Positions 17,191 through 25,707 of a stretch of DNA of 64,000 nucleotides are shown in pieces. Under the pieces are notes generated by a model, which saw only the letters and a program-made list of their open reading frames with translations, was not told the origin of the DNA and made no database searches. Within the stretch, counting starts at the first letter, position 1, and every line of letters starts with the position of its first letter. The stretch is from positions 2,666,001 through 2,730,000 of the forward strand of contig NZ_CP042431.1 in NCBI RefSeq assembly GCF_007970185.1. The letters are read 5' to 3'. The translations under genes were made by a program, and so were the position numbers. Source of the stretch: Pseudobacter ginsenosidimutans (GTDB lineage: Bacteria; Bacteroidota; Bacteroidia; Chitinophagales; Chitinophagaceae).

Positions 17191-18777
17191 ATGGACTTGA
17201 CTAACCTTAATAAAGACCGAAAGAATAATCGGCGCAAAGGTTCCCTGGACCTGAGCACGATGGTATATGGCAAAGTACCCCCGCAGGCTAAAGACCTTGA
17301 AGAAGCTGTCCTTGGAGCCATTATGCTGGAAAAAAGCGCTTTCGATACCGTTATTGAGATCCTCAAACCCGAGTGTTTTTACCTGGATGCCAATCAGCGT
17401 ATTTACCGGGCCATGCAAAGCCTCCAGCAAAAGAACCAGCCTATCGATATCCTTACCGTGGTGGAAGAGCTGAAAAGTAAAGTAGAGCTGGAAATGGTAG
17501 GCGGTCCGTACTACGTGACCCGTCTCACCAACGCTGTTGTATCATCCGCCAATATCGAAGCGCACTCCCGTATCATCCTTCAGAAATTCATTCAGCGCGA
17601 ACTGATCCGTATCAGCGGAGAGATCATCAGCGACAGTTATGAAGACAGCACGGATGTATTCGATCTCCTGGACGAAGCGGAGAGCAAGCTTTTTGAGATC
17701 ACCAACAATCACCTTCGTAAAAACTTCGACAGTATCGATTCTGTGTTGGTGAAAACCGTACAGCGTATCGAAGATATGCGCCACCGTACGGAAGATATCA
17801 CTGGCGTGCCCAGTGGATTTCCTTCACTGGACAAAGTCACCTACGGATGGCAGCCATCGGATCTGATCATCCTCGCTGCCCGTCCTGCGGTAGGTAAAAC
17901 GGCATTCGCCCTTAACCTGGTCCGCAATGCGGCACTCAGCAGCAAACAGGTACCTGTGGCCTTCTTCAGCCTTGAGATGAGCTCGGCACAGCTGGTACAA
18001 CGTGTACTCTCAGCCGAAAGTGAGATCTGGCTCGAAAAGATCTCCCGTGGTAAAATGGAAGAGCATGAAATGAAACAGCTCTATGCCAAGGGGATCCAGA
18101 AACTGGCGCAGGCGCCCATTTACATCGATGATACAGCAGCCCTCAACGTATTTGAGCTCCGAGCCAAGGCCCGCCGTCTCAAGAACAAACATAATATCGG
18201 CATGATCATCATCGACTACCTTCAGCTCATGAGTGGTGGCGGTGGTAAGAATGTGAACCGCGAACAGGAGATCAGTACCATCTCCCGGAACCTGAAAACA
18301 CTGGCGAAGGAGCTGATGATCCCCATCATCGCACTGTCCCAGTTAAGCCGTGCGGTGGAAACGAGAAAGGAAGGGAACAAGATGCCACAGTTGAGTGACC
18401 TTCGTGAATCGGGCGCCATCGAACAGGATGCGGACATGGTAATGTTCATTTATCGTCCTGAATACTACGATATCACTTCCAATGAAATGGGAGAAAGCAA
18501 TAAAGGTGAAACGCACGTGCGTATCGCGAAGCACCGTAACGGTTCGCTCGAAACCATCAAACTCCGCGCCCAGCTTCATATTCAGAAGTTCGTGGAAATG
18601 GAGGAAGATGATTTCGGTGGTCTCGGAGGCGGTGGCGGCAGCTGGAGACCTGTACCTACTGATGGCGGCGGTGGCGGCGCACAAGGCCAGGATGGCGGTG
18701 GAGCCAAGCTGTATATCCAGGCCGGTAGTAAAATGAATGATATGCCTTTCGGGGATGATGACGATTCTCCGTTCTAA
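17191..18777 (+). CDS. dnaB: Replicative DNA helicase DnaB
   Basis: DnaB is the hexameric 5'-3' helicase of the replication fork. The N-terminal primase-interacting domain spans about residues 30-175 (PPQAKDLEEAVLGAIMLEK). The RecA-like ATPase has Walker A ARPAVGKTAF (230-239), FFSLEMSS, Walker B MIIIDYLQLM, and LSQLSRAVE with DLRESGAIEQDADMVMFIYR. No intein interrupts it. The tail after residue 475 is Gly-rich and ends in an acidic DDDDSPF, unlike enterobacterial DnaB but usual in this phylum. rsmE follows after 12 bp. Confidence 0.98.
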   Translation: MDLTNLNKDRKNNRRKGSLDLSTMVYGKVPPQAKDLEEAVLGAIMLEKSAFDTVIEILKPECFYLDANQRIYRAMQSLQQKNQPIDILTVVEELKSKVELEMVGGPYYVTRLTNAVVSSANIEAHSRIILQKFIQRELIRISGEIISDSYEDSTDVFDLLDEAESKLFEITNNHLRKNFDSIDSVLVKTVQRIEDMRHRTEDITGVPSGFPSLDKVTYGWQPSDLIILAARPAVGKTAFALNLVRNAALSSKQVPVAFFSLEMSSAQLVQRVLSAESEIWLEKISRGKMEEHEMKQLYAKGIQKLAQAPIYIDDTAALNVFELRAKARRLKNKHNIGMIIIDYLQLMSGGGGKNVNREQEISTISRNLKTLAKELMIPIIALSQLSRAVETRKEGNKMPQLSDLRESGAIEQDADMVMFIYRPEYYDITSNEMGESNKGETHVRIAKHRNGSLETIKLRAQLHIQKFVEMEEDDFGGLGGGGGSWRPVPTDGGGGGAQGQDGGGAKLYIQAGSKMNDMPFGDDDDSPF

Positions 18778-18789
18778 GTTGCTGCTCCT

Positions 18790-19506
18790 ATGAGTTTGCC
18801 AATCTTCTTTTACGCAGAACCTGTAACAGTGAACGAACTGGTGCAATTGCCGGAGGAAACTTCAAAGCATATTGTACAGGTGCTTCGTATGGACAATGAC
18901 GAACATCTTCAACTGGCCGATGGCAAAGGCAATCTCCACCTGGTGGTCATCGCAGAAGCACATAAAAAGAAATGCATCGTAAAAGCGTTGAGCACCACCG
19001 TTAGTCCGGCTCCTGCAAGAAAGATCAATATCGCTATTTCACTGTTGAAAAATGCCAGCCGGTTTGAATGGTTCATGGAGAAAGCAACCGAGATCGGTGT
19101 AACCGAAATTATTCCGCTGATCTGTGAACGCACGGAAAAACAACATTTCAAGAAAGAAAGATTCGAGAATATCCTTGTCAGCGCGATGCTGCAAAGCCAG
19201 CAATCCTGGTTGCCTGTATTGCATCAGCCTGTTCACTATGAACAGCTCTTCCGCCTGGAAGATACATTGCTGGCCTCACAGAAATTTGTTGCGCATTGCG
19301 GGGAAACTCAAAAGACGTCTCTTGCTTCGGCTGTCGACTTCAGCCAATCATCCCAATTTATTTTGATCGGTCCGGAAGGGGATTTCACACCGCTTGAGAT
19401 CAAACTGGCGCTCGATCACAAGTTCACTCCTGTAACGTTGGGGGATACCCGCTTACGCGCTGAAACGGCAGGAGTGGTGGCTGCTACATTACTCTGTATT
19501 CATTAA
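18790..19506 (+). CDS. rsmE: 16S rRNA (uracil-1498-N3)-methyltransferase RsmE
   Basis: RsmE methylates U1498 of 16S rRNA with S-adenosylmethionine. The 238-residue protein has an N-terminal PUA-like domain (HIVQVLRMDNDEHLQLADGK) and a C-terminal SPOUT knot with SLLKNASRFEWFMEKATEIG, LIGPEGDFTPLE and VTLGDTRLRAETAGVVA. Length is normal. It starts 12 bp after dnaB and is probably co-transcribed with it. Confidence 0.95.
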   Translation: MSLPIFFYAEPVTVNELVQLPEETSKHIVQVLRMDNDEHLQLADGKGNLHLVVIAEAHKKKCIVKALSTTVSPAPARKINIAISLLKNASRFEWFMEKATEIGVTEIIPLICERTEKQHFKKERFENILVSAMLQSQQSWLPVLHQPVHYEQLFRLEDTLLASQKFVAHCGETQKTSLASAVDFSQSSQFILIGPEGDFTPLEIKLALDHKFTPVTLGDTRLRAETAGVVAATLLCIH

Positions 19507-19546
19507 TCACATTTTGTCCGGTAGCTCGCGTCCCCGCGAGTGGCAA

Positions 19547-19574
19547 TAAAAAAGCGGAGCCATTGGCCCCGCTT
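19547..19574 (-). terminator. terC terminator
   Basis: On the minus strand AAGCGGGGCC and GGCTCCGCTT form a stem with one mismatch around a 3-base loop, followed by TTTT. It is 22 bp after the terC stop. A second small hairpin (CTCGCG/CGCGAG, 19525-19540) lies next to it. Confidence 0.7.
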
Positions 19575-19595
19575 CTATCCTGAATATTTAGCTGA

Positions 19596-20414
19596 TCAAT
19601 GTTGTCTGCTTGCATTCGTCCCTGCCGGACTGTTCTCTTTGAGCTTTGGCTCTCGCAACTCCACCGGTTTCTTTTTCTTCTCGCGCTTGCGCATCCACAT
19701 ATTCAGCAGCTCCACACCAAAGGAAAATGCCATCGCAAAGTAGATATAGCCTTTATCGATATGGCTGTGGTGTACAGGCTCCAGACCTTCAAAGAAGAGG
19801 CTGAAACCAACCATCAGCAGGAAGGCCAGGGCCAGCATCTTCAGCGTGGGATGCTGATGGATGAAGTTGCTGATCTTGTCTGCAAAGAAGAACATGATGA
19901 TCATGGCAATGATCACGGCAATGATCATTACCGGTACGATGCGCGCAAGTCCAACAGCCGTAATGATACTGTCGAACGAGAACACCATATCAATCACAAT
20001 GATCTGCGCGATCAATGAACCGAATGAAGCTGGCTTATTGTTCTTCGGATTCAGCGATTCCTCATCGCCTTCCAGCTTGTGGTGGATCTCCTTCACTGTT
20101 TTGTACAGCAGGAACAGGCCACCCACAAACATGATACAGTTACGCAGGTTGAATGAAACATGCGTACCCCTTATGTCGAATCCGAACAATTCCGAGTTAC
20201 CGTTCTTTACCAGCCAACCGATGGCCATGAGTAAAAGGATGCGGACGGTGATGCCGGCAAACATCCAGATACGGCGGGCCTTGAGCTGTTGTTCTTTGCT
20301 CATTCGTCCCATCAGTATCGACACGAATATCACGTTGTCGATGCCGAGCACCACTTCTAGTGTAGTTAGTGTTAATAAACTGATCAGTGCGTCGATCGTA
20401 AATAACTGCTCCAT
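19596..20414 (-). CDS. TerC family integral membrane protein
   Basis: The 272-residue protein has about seven membrane helices and the TerC family motifs: LTTLEVVLGIDNVIFVSIL near the start and IVIDMVFSFDSIITAVGL in the middle, both with membrane-embedded acidic residues. TerC proteins are linked to tellurite resistance and, in better-studied cases, to manganese export or metalation of secreted enzymes. The C-terminus is Lys-rich. It stands alone, with no ter operon nearby, so a general metal-efflux role is more likely than tellurite resistance. Confidence 0.93.
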   Translation of the reverse strand: MEQLFTIDALISLLTLTTLEVVLGIDNVIFVSILMGRMSKEQQLKARRIWMFAGITVRILLLMAIGWLVKNGNSELFGFDIRGTHVSFNLRNCIMFVGGLFLLYKTVKEIHHKLEGDEESLNPKNNKPASFGSLIAQIIVIDMVFSFDSIITAVGLARIVPVMIIAVIIAMIIMFFFADKISNFIHQHPTLKMLALAFLLMVGFSLFFEGLEPVHHSHIDKGYIYFAMAFSFGVELLNMWMRKREKKKKPVELREPKLKENSPAGTNASRQH

Positions 20415-20482
20415 GAGCGGGTCAAAGTTTTAAAAGCTGAAAGTAAATTAGTAGTGGTTGGTTGCTGTTTGTTACAGTTGAT

Positions 20483-21532
20483 CTACGCTTTCCATTTGCT
20501 GCTGATCTTTTTCACGATAGCGGGACCTTCATATATAAAGCCTGTCCAGATCTGCACCATCACTGCGCCTGCAGCGGCTTTGGCGGCTGCATCTTCACCG
20601 GTGAAGATACCACCTGATCCGATCACCGGGATCTTTCCGCCCGTCTTCTCACAAATATAACGTACCACTTCCGTAGAACGCGTGAGCAACGGCTTTCCGC
20701 TTAGACCTCCGGCGCCAATGGCTTCCAGGGTGCTGGCGGGTGTTTGCAGGTTATCACGACTGATAGTGGTATTGGCGGCAACCAGTCCATCCAGTTGGAT
20801 CTCAAGTGCCAGGTCTACCACATCATCGATCTGCTCAACGGTAAGGTCTGGTGCAATCTTCAGTAATAACGGTTTAGCTTCAGCGCCGGACGGCGTGAGC
20901 TGGTGATTGATTGTCTGCAAATGCGAAAGGATCTTGTGCAGGGAATCTTTTTCCTGCAGTGCACGTAAGCCCGGTGTGTTGGGCGAGCTAACGTTCACCA
21001 CAAAATAGTCCACAACATCATAGAGCTCCCTGAAGCAGATTTCGTAATCTTTCCAGGCATCCTCATTGGGCGTTACTTTGTTCTTACCGATATTGCCGCC
21101 AATGATCAATGGAGAAGAAGCATGTTGCTCTTTCCATTTTTTCAATCGCGCAGCAACTACTTTAACGCCGTCGTTGTTGAAGCCCATACGGTTGATCAGG
21201 GCCTTGTCTTTCGGCAAGCGGAAAAGCCTGGGTTTATCGTTCCCCGCTTGCGGTAGCGGTGTAACAGTTCCGATCTCCACATAACCGAAGCCCATCACTT
21301 CCAGTTCACTGAGGAAGAGGGCATTTTTGTCGAACCCGGCAGCCAGGCCAATACGGTTAGGGAAATGAAGCCCAAAAAGAGTGGCAGGGTTTGCTGATAC
21401 GGGTTTGAATGACGCTGTCAGCATTTTGCGGATGAAGCCGATGCGGCATCCAAGTTTGAACGTGTTCATGGCAAAATAGTGCACACTTTCAGCATCGAAA
21501 AGGAATAGTAATTTGCGAATTAACTGGTACAT
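20483..21532 (-). CDS. pyrD: Dihydroorotate dehydrogenase (quinone), class 2
   Basis: PyrD oxidises dihydroorotate to orotate in pyrimidine synthesis and passes electrons to quinone. The 349-residue length and the N-terminal extension (residues 1-45, MYQLIRKLLFLFDAESVHYF) identify the membrane-associated class 2 form. FMN-domain motifs include RIGLAAGFDKNA, GYVEIGTVTPLPQAGN, NRMGFNNDG, VNVSSPNTPGLRALQ with the catalytic Ser, and PVIGSGGIFTGEDA. pyrC lies elsewhere in the window at 58-59 kb. Confidence 0.96.
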   Translation of the reverse strand: MYQLIRKLLFLFDAESVHYFAMNTFKLGCRIGFIRKMLTASFKPVSANPATLFGLHFPNRIGLAAGFDKNALFLSELEVMGFGYVEIGTVTPLPQAGNDKPRLFRLPKDKALINRMGFNNDGVKVVAARLKKWKEQHASSPLIIGGNIGKNKVTPNEDAWKDYEICFRELYDVVDYFVVNVSSPNTPGLRALQEKDSLHKILSHLQTINHQLTPSGAEAKPLLLKIAPDLTVEQIDDVVDLALEIQLDGLVAANTTISRDNLQTPASTLEAIGAGGLSGKPLLTRSTEVVRYICEKTGGKIPVIGSGGIFTGEDAAAKAAAGAVMVQIWTGFIYEGPAIVKKISSKWKA

Positions 21533-21571
21533 ATTGGGGTGCGAAGATAATGCAACTTTAACGGACAGCTA

Positions 21572-21603
21572 TTTGGCGGGAAGAAAATGGATTATTAACT
21601 TTG
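21572..21603 (+). promoter_or_regulatory. Thiolase gene promoter (TTTG, 20 bp, TAACTTTG)
   Basis: TTTG at 21572-21575 and TAACTTTG at 21596-21603 match the Bacteroidota housekeeping consensus with ideal 20-bp spacing. The start codon is 48 bp downstream. It is the clearest promoter in the window. Confidence 0.7.
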
Positions 21604-21650
21604 ATACAGAAGGTTGCATAAACAACTAATGAATCACTTAAACATATTTT

Positions 21651-22829
21651 ATGCAGGAAGCATATATCGTAGCAGGGTATCGTACCGCAGTTGGTAAATC
21701 CAAGCGGGGGGTATTCCGTTTTTATCGTCCGGATGATCTGGCCACTGAAGTGATCAAATCGCTGGTAGCTTCTGTGCCCGGACTGGAGCCTAAAATGGTG
21801 GATGATGTGATAGTGGGCAATGCGGTTCCCGAAGCGGAGCAGGGCTTGCAGGTGGGCCGTTTGATCGCTGCCAAAGCGCTGGGTATTGAAGTACCGGGCA
21901 TGACAGTGAACCGCTATTGTGCGTCCGGCCTGGAAACCATCGCCATTGCTACGGCGAAGATCCGGATGGGAATGGCAGAGTGTATTGTTGCCGGCGGAAC
22001 CGAAAGTATGAGCCTGGTGCCAACATCTGGTTGGAAGCCTGTTCCTTCTTATGCTATCGCGAAGGATGAACCTGATTATTTTCTCGGCATGGGGCTTACA
22101 GCAGAAGCTGTAGCCAAAGAATATGAAGTGAGTCGTGAAGACCAGGATGCTTTCTCTTACCAAAGCCATCAGAAAGCGATCAATGCTATCAAGAATGGCT
22201 ATTTCAAAAGCGGTATCCTGCCCATCAATGTGGAGCAGGTATATGTGAACGAAAAAGGAAAGCGCGCAGTAAAAAGCTATGTAGTGGATACTGATGAAGG
22301 ACCACGTCCGGATACCAGTATGGAAGCGCTGGGTAAATTAAGACCAGTGTTTGCTGCCAATGGTACCGTAACAGCCGGTAACTCTTCTCAAACCTCTGAT
22401 GGCGCTGCCTTTGTGGTAGTGATGAGCGAAAGGCTGGTGAATCAGCTGGGATTGAAACCTATTGCACGTCTGGTTGCCTGTGCATCAGCGGGTGTGCATC
22501 CCCGTATCATGGGCATCGGTCCGGTGGAAGCAGTTCCCAAAGTGTTGAAGCAGGCCAATATGAATCTTGGTCAGATTGATTTGGTAGAATTGAATGAGGC
22601 CTTCGCTTCACAGGCGCTGGCCGTGGTTCGTAAACTGGGCATCAATCCGGATATCGTGAACATCAATGGAGGCGCTATTGCGTTGGGCCATCCGCTGGGA
22701 TGTACAGGTGCCAAGCTCACTATTCAGATCACGAATGATATGAAGCGATTGGGCAAGAAGTATGGCATTGTTACTGCCTGTGTTGGCGGTGGACAGGGGA
22801 TTGCGGGGATTATTGAGAATATCAGTTAA
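21651..22829 (+). CDS. Acetyl-CoA acyltransferase (thiolase, FadA-like)
   Basis: The enzyme would cleave 3-ketoacyl-CoA in fatty-acid beta-oxidation or run the reverse condensation. The 392-residue protein has the acyl-accepting Cys90 in NRYCASGLE, the histidine in [18 protein letters not shown], and the second Cys in ACVGGGQG. All catalytic residues are present. FadA is favoured over acetyl-CoA acetyltransferase by the [25 protein letters not shown] region, but the sequence alone does not settle substrate length. No fadB partner is adjacent. It has its own promoter and terminator. Confidence 0.93.
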   Translation: MQEAYIVAGYRTAVGKSKRGVFRFYRPDDLATEVIKSLVASVPGLEPKMVDDVIVGNAVPEAEQGLQVGRLIAAKALGIEVPGMTVNRYCASGLETIAIATAKIRMGMAECIVAGGTESMSLVPTSGWKPVPSYAIAKDEPDYFLGMGLTAEAVAKEYEVSREDQDAFSYQSHQKAINAIKNGYFKSGILPINVEQVYVNEKGKRAVKSYVVDTDEGPRPDTSMEALGKLRPVFAANGTVTAGNSSQTSDGAAFVVVMSERLVNQLGLKPIARLVACASAGVHPRIMGIGPVEAVPKVLKQANMNLGQIDLVELNEAFASQALAVVRKLGINPDIVNINGGAIALGHPLGCTGAKLTIQITNDMKRLGKKYGIVTACVGGGQGIAGIIENIS

Positions 22830-22853
22830 GAGATTGAAATAGATTAGTTGCAA

Positions 22854-22881
22854 GCCTCCGGTGAAAGCCGGAGGCTTTTTT
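22854..22881 (+). terminator. Thiolase gene terminator
   Basis: A perfect 8-bp GC-rich stem (22854-22861 with 22868-22875), a 6-base loop and six T residues, 25 bp after the stop. Confidence 0.9.
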
Positions 22882-22892
22882 GTTGGACGATA

Positions 22893-23552
22893 TTAATCGG
22901 GATGAAAAATCTGCGGAAAATCGTCATAATTACCCTCATTTTTAGGCTTAAAGAATCCCTGAATGCAATTGGGATTTCTGATGCAGATCTGGATATGAGT
23001 TTTTGAAATGATGCCTGAGCCTTCAAAAGCTGGCCCTCCTTCAAAAAAAGCGCCGCGTACAGAATCGAAAATCCTGAACCTGGTATGACCTTCAGTTCTT
23101 TTATCATCACTGATCCTTTTCTGAAATTTAGCATGCATATATTCTATCACTGCACAATCAAGGTATCTTAATAATTTGTCCTTGTGTATGTCGCCTTTAG
23201 AATCTTTATTGATCGGGAGTGGGGTACCTGTAGACAAGTAAGATTCAGCCATGGTATTGTAGTAATTTGACAATAGGTGGATATACTCACTGTCCAGCAA
23301 ATCACAACAATAACCTAATTGAAGCACTGCTCCAATTACTGCAGGCTCCGAAATTTCACCACGGGCTTTTTTCTCCAATGCCCATAGCCAGGCTCTCTCC
23401 TCATTGTTCTCCCAAAAATAAAAACCATGGCCCAACCACTCGAATGGCTTTTGGCTAAATTTGATTCTATCGGGCTGTGAAAGCAATTCATCCCGTACTG
23501 CGGCTTCACAACCGTGGAAACCGAACACCAGGTTCGACTTAAAATCATACAT
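22893..23552 (-). CDS. Putative ADP-ribosyltransferase-fold toxin, 219 aa
   Basis: I do not recognise a named family. The N-terminal part has the layout of PARP/ART catalytic domains: VFGFHGC with His13-Gly14, then WLGHGFYFWENNEERAW with Tyr45, resembling the H and Y of the H-Y-E triad. The C-terminal part has VRGAFFEGGPAFEGSGI and THIQICIRNPNCIQGFFKP. The candidate third residue (Glu in FFEG or FEGSG) is a guess. There is no signal peptide, so it would act in the cytoplasm. A 62-aa protein is encoded 8 bp upstream, which is the usual antitoxin-toxin layout. The pair looks AT-richer than its neighbours and sits between housekeeping genes and a DUF1800 gene, suggesting an acquired cassette. 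An uncharacterised enzyme unrelated to toxins is the alternative. Confidence 0.7.
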   Translation of the reverse strand: MYDFKSNLVFGFHGCEAAVRDELLSQPDRIKFSQKPFEWLGHGFYFWENNEERAWLWALEKKARGEISEPAVIGAVLQLGYCCDLLDSEYIHLLSNYYNTMAESYLSTGTPLPINKDSKGDIHKDKLLRYLDCAVIEYMHAKFQKRISDDKRTEGHTRFRIFDSVRGAFFEGGPAFEGSGIISKTHIQICIRNPNCIQGFFKPKNEGNYDDFPQIFHPD

Positions 23553-23560
23553 ATACTCCG

Positions 23561-23749
23561 CTATTTAGAAGCGGAGTACTGCTCGAGGATTTTATAGGGT
23601 TCTGTGTAGTTGCCGTTCTCATCAAAGATGCCTGCGTCGACCAGGTCTTGAAGCGCCTCTTCACGAGTTAATTTCCTCTGTCTCAGACTTACCGCTAAAT
23701 CCATCATTCGCTGATAGTTTGCTCTTTCTTCGTCTGTCCATGTATACAT
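23561..23749 (-). CDS. Small acidic protein upstream of the ART-like gene, putative antitoxin
   Basis: The 62-residue product starts MYTWTDEERANYQRMMDLAV and continues with RKLTREEALQDLVDAGIFDE and NGNYTEPYKIL. It is soluble, helical and mildly acidic. The TREEALQDLVDAGIFDENGN segment is the most conserved-looking part. It is encoded 8 bp upstream of the 219-aa gene on the same strand, so the two are very likely co-transcribed. An antitoxin role is inferred only from size, order and spacing; no DNA-binding motif is visible. Confidence 0.7.
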   Translation of the reverse strand: MYTWTDEERANYQRMMDLAVSLRQRKLTREEALQDLVDAGIFDENGNYTEPYKILEQYSASK

Positions 23750-23991
23750 AAGAGAAAATTTAGAGTCACTAATTTACAACTTCTTTCGAACAAACTTTTC
23801 TCCCAACCCTTCTCACGTCAACATCCCCCCGAACTCCTGATTCCTCAAAATCCCTGTCGAAGCACGCTTTTCACCCCAATCCGTATTATTACGATTTTCT
23901 CTGAATTTTTACTTGTTGATGGACTATTTCTTTCAAATGGCAACATTTTTGAGCATAAATAGCGTTAACTGCTTACCCCAAAAATAACCGT

Positions 23992-25671
23992 ATGGATAGA
24001 AGAGCATTCTTCGCCCTGAAACCAAAAGCCAATACTCCTGCCACCTCGCCATTCGGCGGGCTCCGCCAGATCACTTCAGGTTTGAACCCTTACACGGGTC
24101 CCTGGACTACCAATGAAGTAGCGCACCTGCTTAAAAGGACCATGTTCGGGGCTAAAAAGTCTGATGTGGACTATTTTCGCGCCATGTCAATGGATGCCGC
24201 TGTGGACGCGCTTTTGAACGTACCCGCAACAGTACCTGCTCCTCCGGTAAAAGCATATAGCAATGAAGATATCAACCCTGCCGATCCGGATTTTGCTATC
24301 CCCATTGGAGCAACCTGGGTGAATACACATACCAACGACGGCCAGGCGAACTACAACAGGATCATCAGCTGGAAAGCCTGGTGGACTTCCCTAATGATCA
24401 ACCAGGAAAGGAATATCGGTGAAAAGATGAACCTCTTCTGGCATAATCATTTTGCCACAGAAACCGGATTTTATAAAGTGGGCATTTACGCGTATCGTCA
24501 TTACCTCTTGCTTAGAAGTCATGCCACAGGCAATTTCAAAGCATTGGTTCGCGGGGTAACCATCGATCTTGCCATGCTCAATTATCTGAATGGCATGCTT
24601 AGCCGAAAAGAAGCGCCAGACGAGAACTATGCACGTGAATTGCAGGAGCTTTTCACACTGGGAAAAGAAAACAATCCAAACTATACTGAACCAGACGTGA
24701 TAACGGCAGCACGCGTGCTCACCGGCTGGTGTATCAATGAAGCAACAGATGAGGTTTTCTTCGATATCAATCGCCACGATACAGGAAGCAAAACCTTTTC
24801 CTCCTTCTATGGCGGTACTACCATCGCCGGCCGTAGCGATGCCAATGCAGGTGAAGCTGAGCTCGACGATCTCCTCACCATGATCTTCAACAAAAGTGTG
24901 GAAGTCTCAGAATTCATGGTGCGCAAACTCTATCGTTATTTCGTTTATTATACCATTGATGCCAATACGGAAACCAATGTGATCAAACCATTGGCCCTGC
25001 TGTTCCGCAACAGCAACTGGGAAGTGAAACCTGTGCTCGAACGCCTTTTCAAAAGCGAACATTTCTTCGATGTGCTTTCACAGGGCTGCCTGATCAAAAG
25101 CCCGCTTGACCTCACTATTGGTCTCTGCCGTGAGTTCAATGTTCAGTTCCCTTCGCCAACTGACTATGAAGCTTATTACGGCTTGCTGGACTTTGTAAGG
25201 TTCCAATCAGCCGAAATGCAGCTAAATCCCGGCGACCCTCCCGGTGTGTCCGGGTGGCCAGCATACTATCAGATTCCACAATTCCACGAGGCATGGATCA
25301 ATTCAGATACCCTGCCTAAAAGAAATATTTTCTCAGACGTATTGATTGGCTCAGGCTATATGAGGAATGGTCAGGTACTTAGGATCGATCCCGTAGAATT
25401 CACCAACACACTACCCAATGCAGTTAACCCGGATGTGCTGATCAATGATGTGTTGAACCTCTTCTACCGGGTACCCTTATCCGATGCATCCAAAACCATC
25501 ATCAAGAATGCGATCCTGCTTACCGGTCAAACGCAGGATTACTATTGGAGCAATGCATGGAATGCATACAAAACCGATCCCACCAATATGGTGAAATACG
25601 AAGTAGTTTACCTCAGGCTACAGGCATTGTACAAATATTTCATGAACCTGGCCGAGTACCAATTAGCTTAA
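23992..25671 (+). CDS. DUF1800 domain-containing protein
   Basis: The 559-residue protein carries DUF1800 motifs: EVAHLLKRTMFGAKKSDVDY, MNLFWHNHFATE, APDENYARELQELFTLG, NYTEPDVITAARVLTGWCI, and PPGVSGWPAYYQ. It begins MDRRAFFALKP, a short arginine-containing N-terminus without a good hydrophobic stretch, so how it is localised is unclear. DUF1800 genes are nearly always next to DUF1501 genes, as here (36-bp gap). The biochemical function of the pair is not established. Confidence 0.95.
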   Translation: MDRRAFFALKPKANTPATSPFGGLRQITSGLNPYTGPWTTNEVAHLLKRTMFGAKKSDVDYFRAMSMDAAVDALLNVPATVPAPPVKAYSNEDINPADPDFAIPIGATWVNTHTNDGQANYNRIISWKAWWTSLMINQERNIGEKMNLFWHNHFATETGFYKVGIYAYRHYLLLRSHATGNFKALVRGVTIDLAMLNYLNGMLSRKEAPDENYARELQELFTLGKENNPNYTEPDVITAARVLTGWCINEATDEVFFDINRHDTGSKTFSSFYGGTTIAGRSDANAGEAELDDLLTMIFNKSVEVSEFMVRKLYRYFVYYTIDANTETNVIKPLALLFRNSNWEVKPVLERLFKSEHFFDVLSQGCLIKSPLDLTIGLCREFNVQFPSPTDYEAYYGLLDFVRFQSAEMQLNPGDPPGVSGWPAYYQIPQFHEAWINSDTLPKRNIFSDVLIGSGYMRNGQVLRIDPVEFTNTLPNAVNPDVLINDVLNLFYRVPLSDASKTIIKNAILLTGQTQDYYWSNAWNAYKTDPTNMVKYEVVYLRLQALYKYFMNLAEYQLA

Positions 25672-25707
25672 CCCAACCGCCTGCTCCCGCAGGAACAACC
25701 AATTACT

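Noticed and set aside
22844-23134. 96-codon minus-strand frame overlapping the ART-like gene end
   Set aside because: It runs through the thiolase terminator and overlaps the better-supported 219-aa frame.
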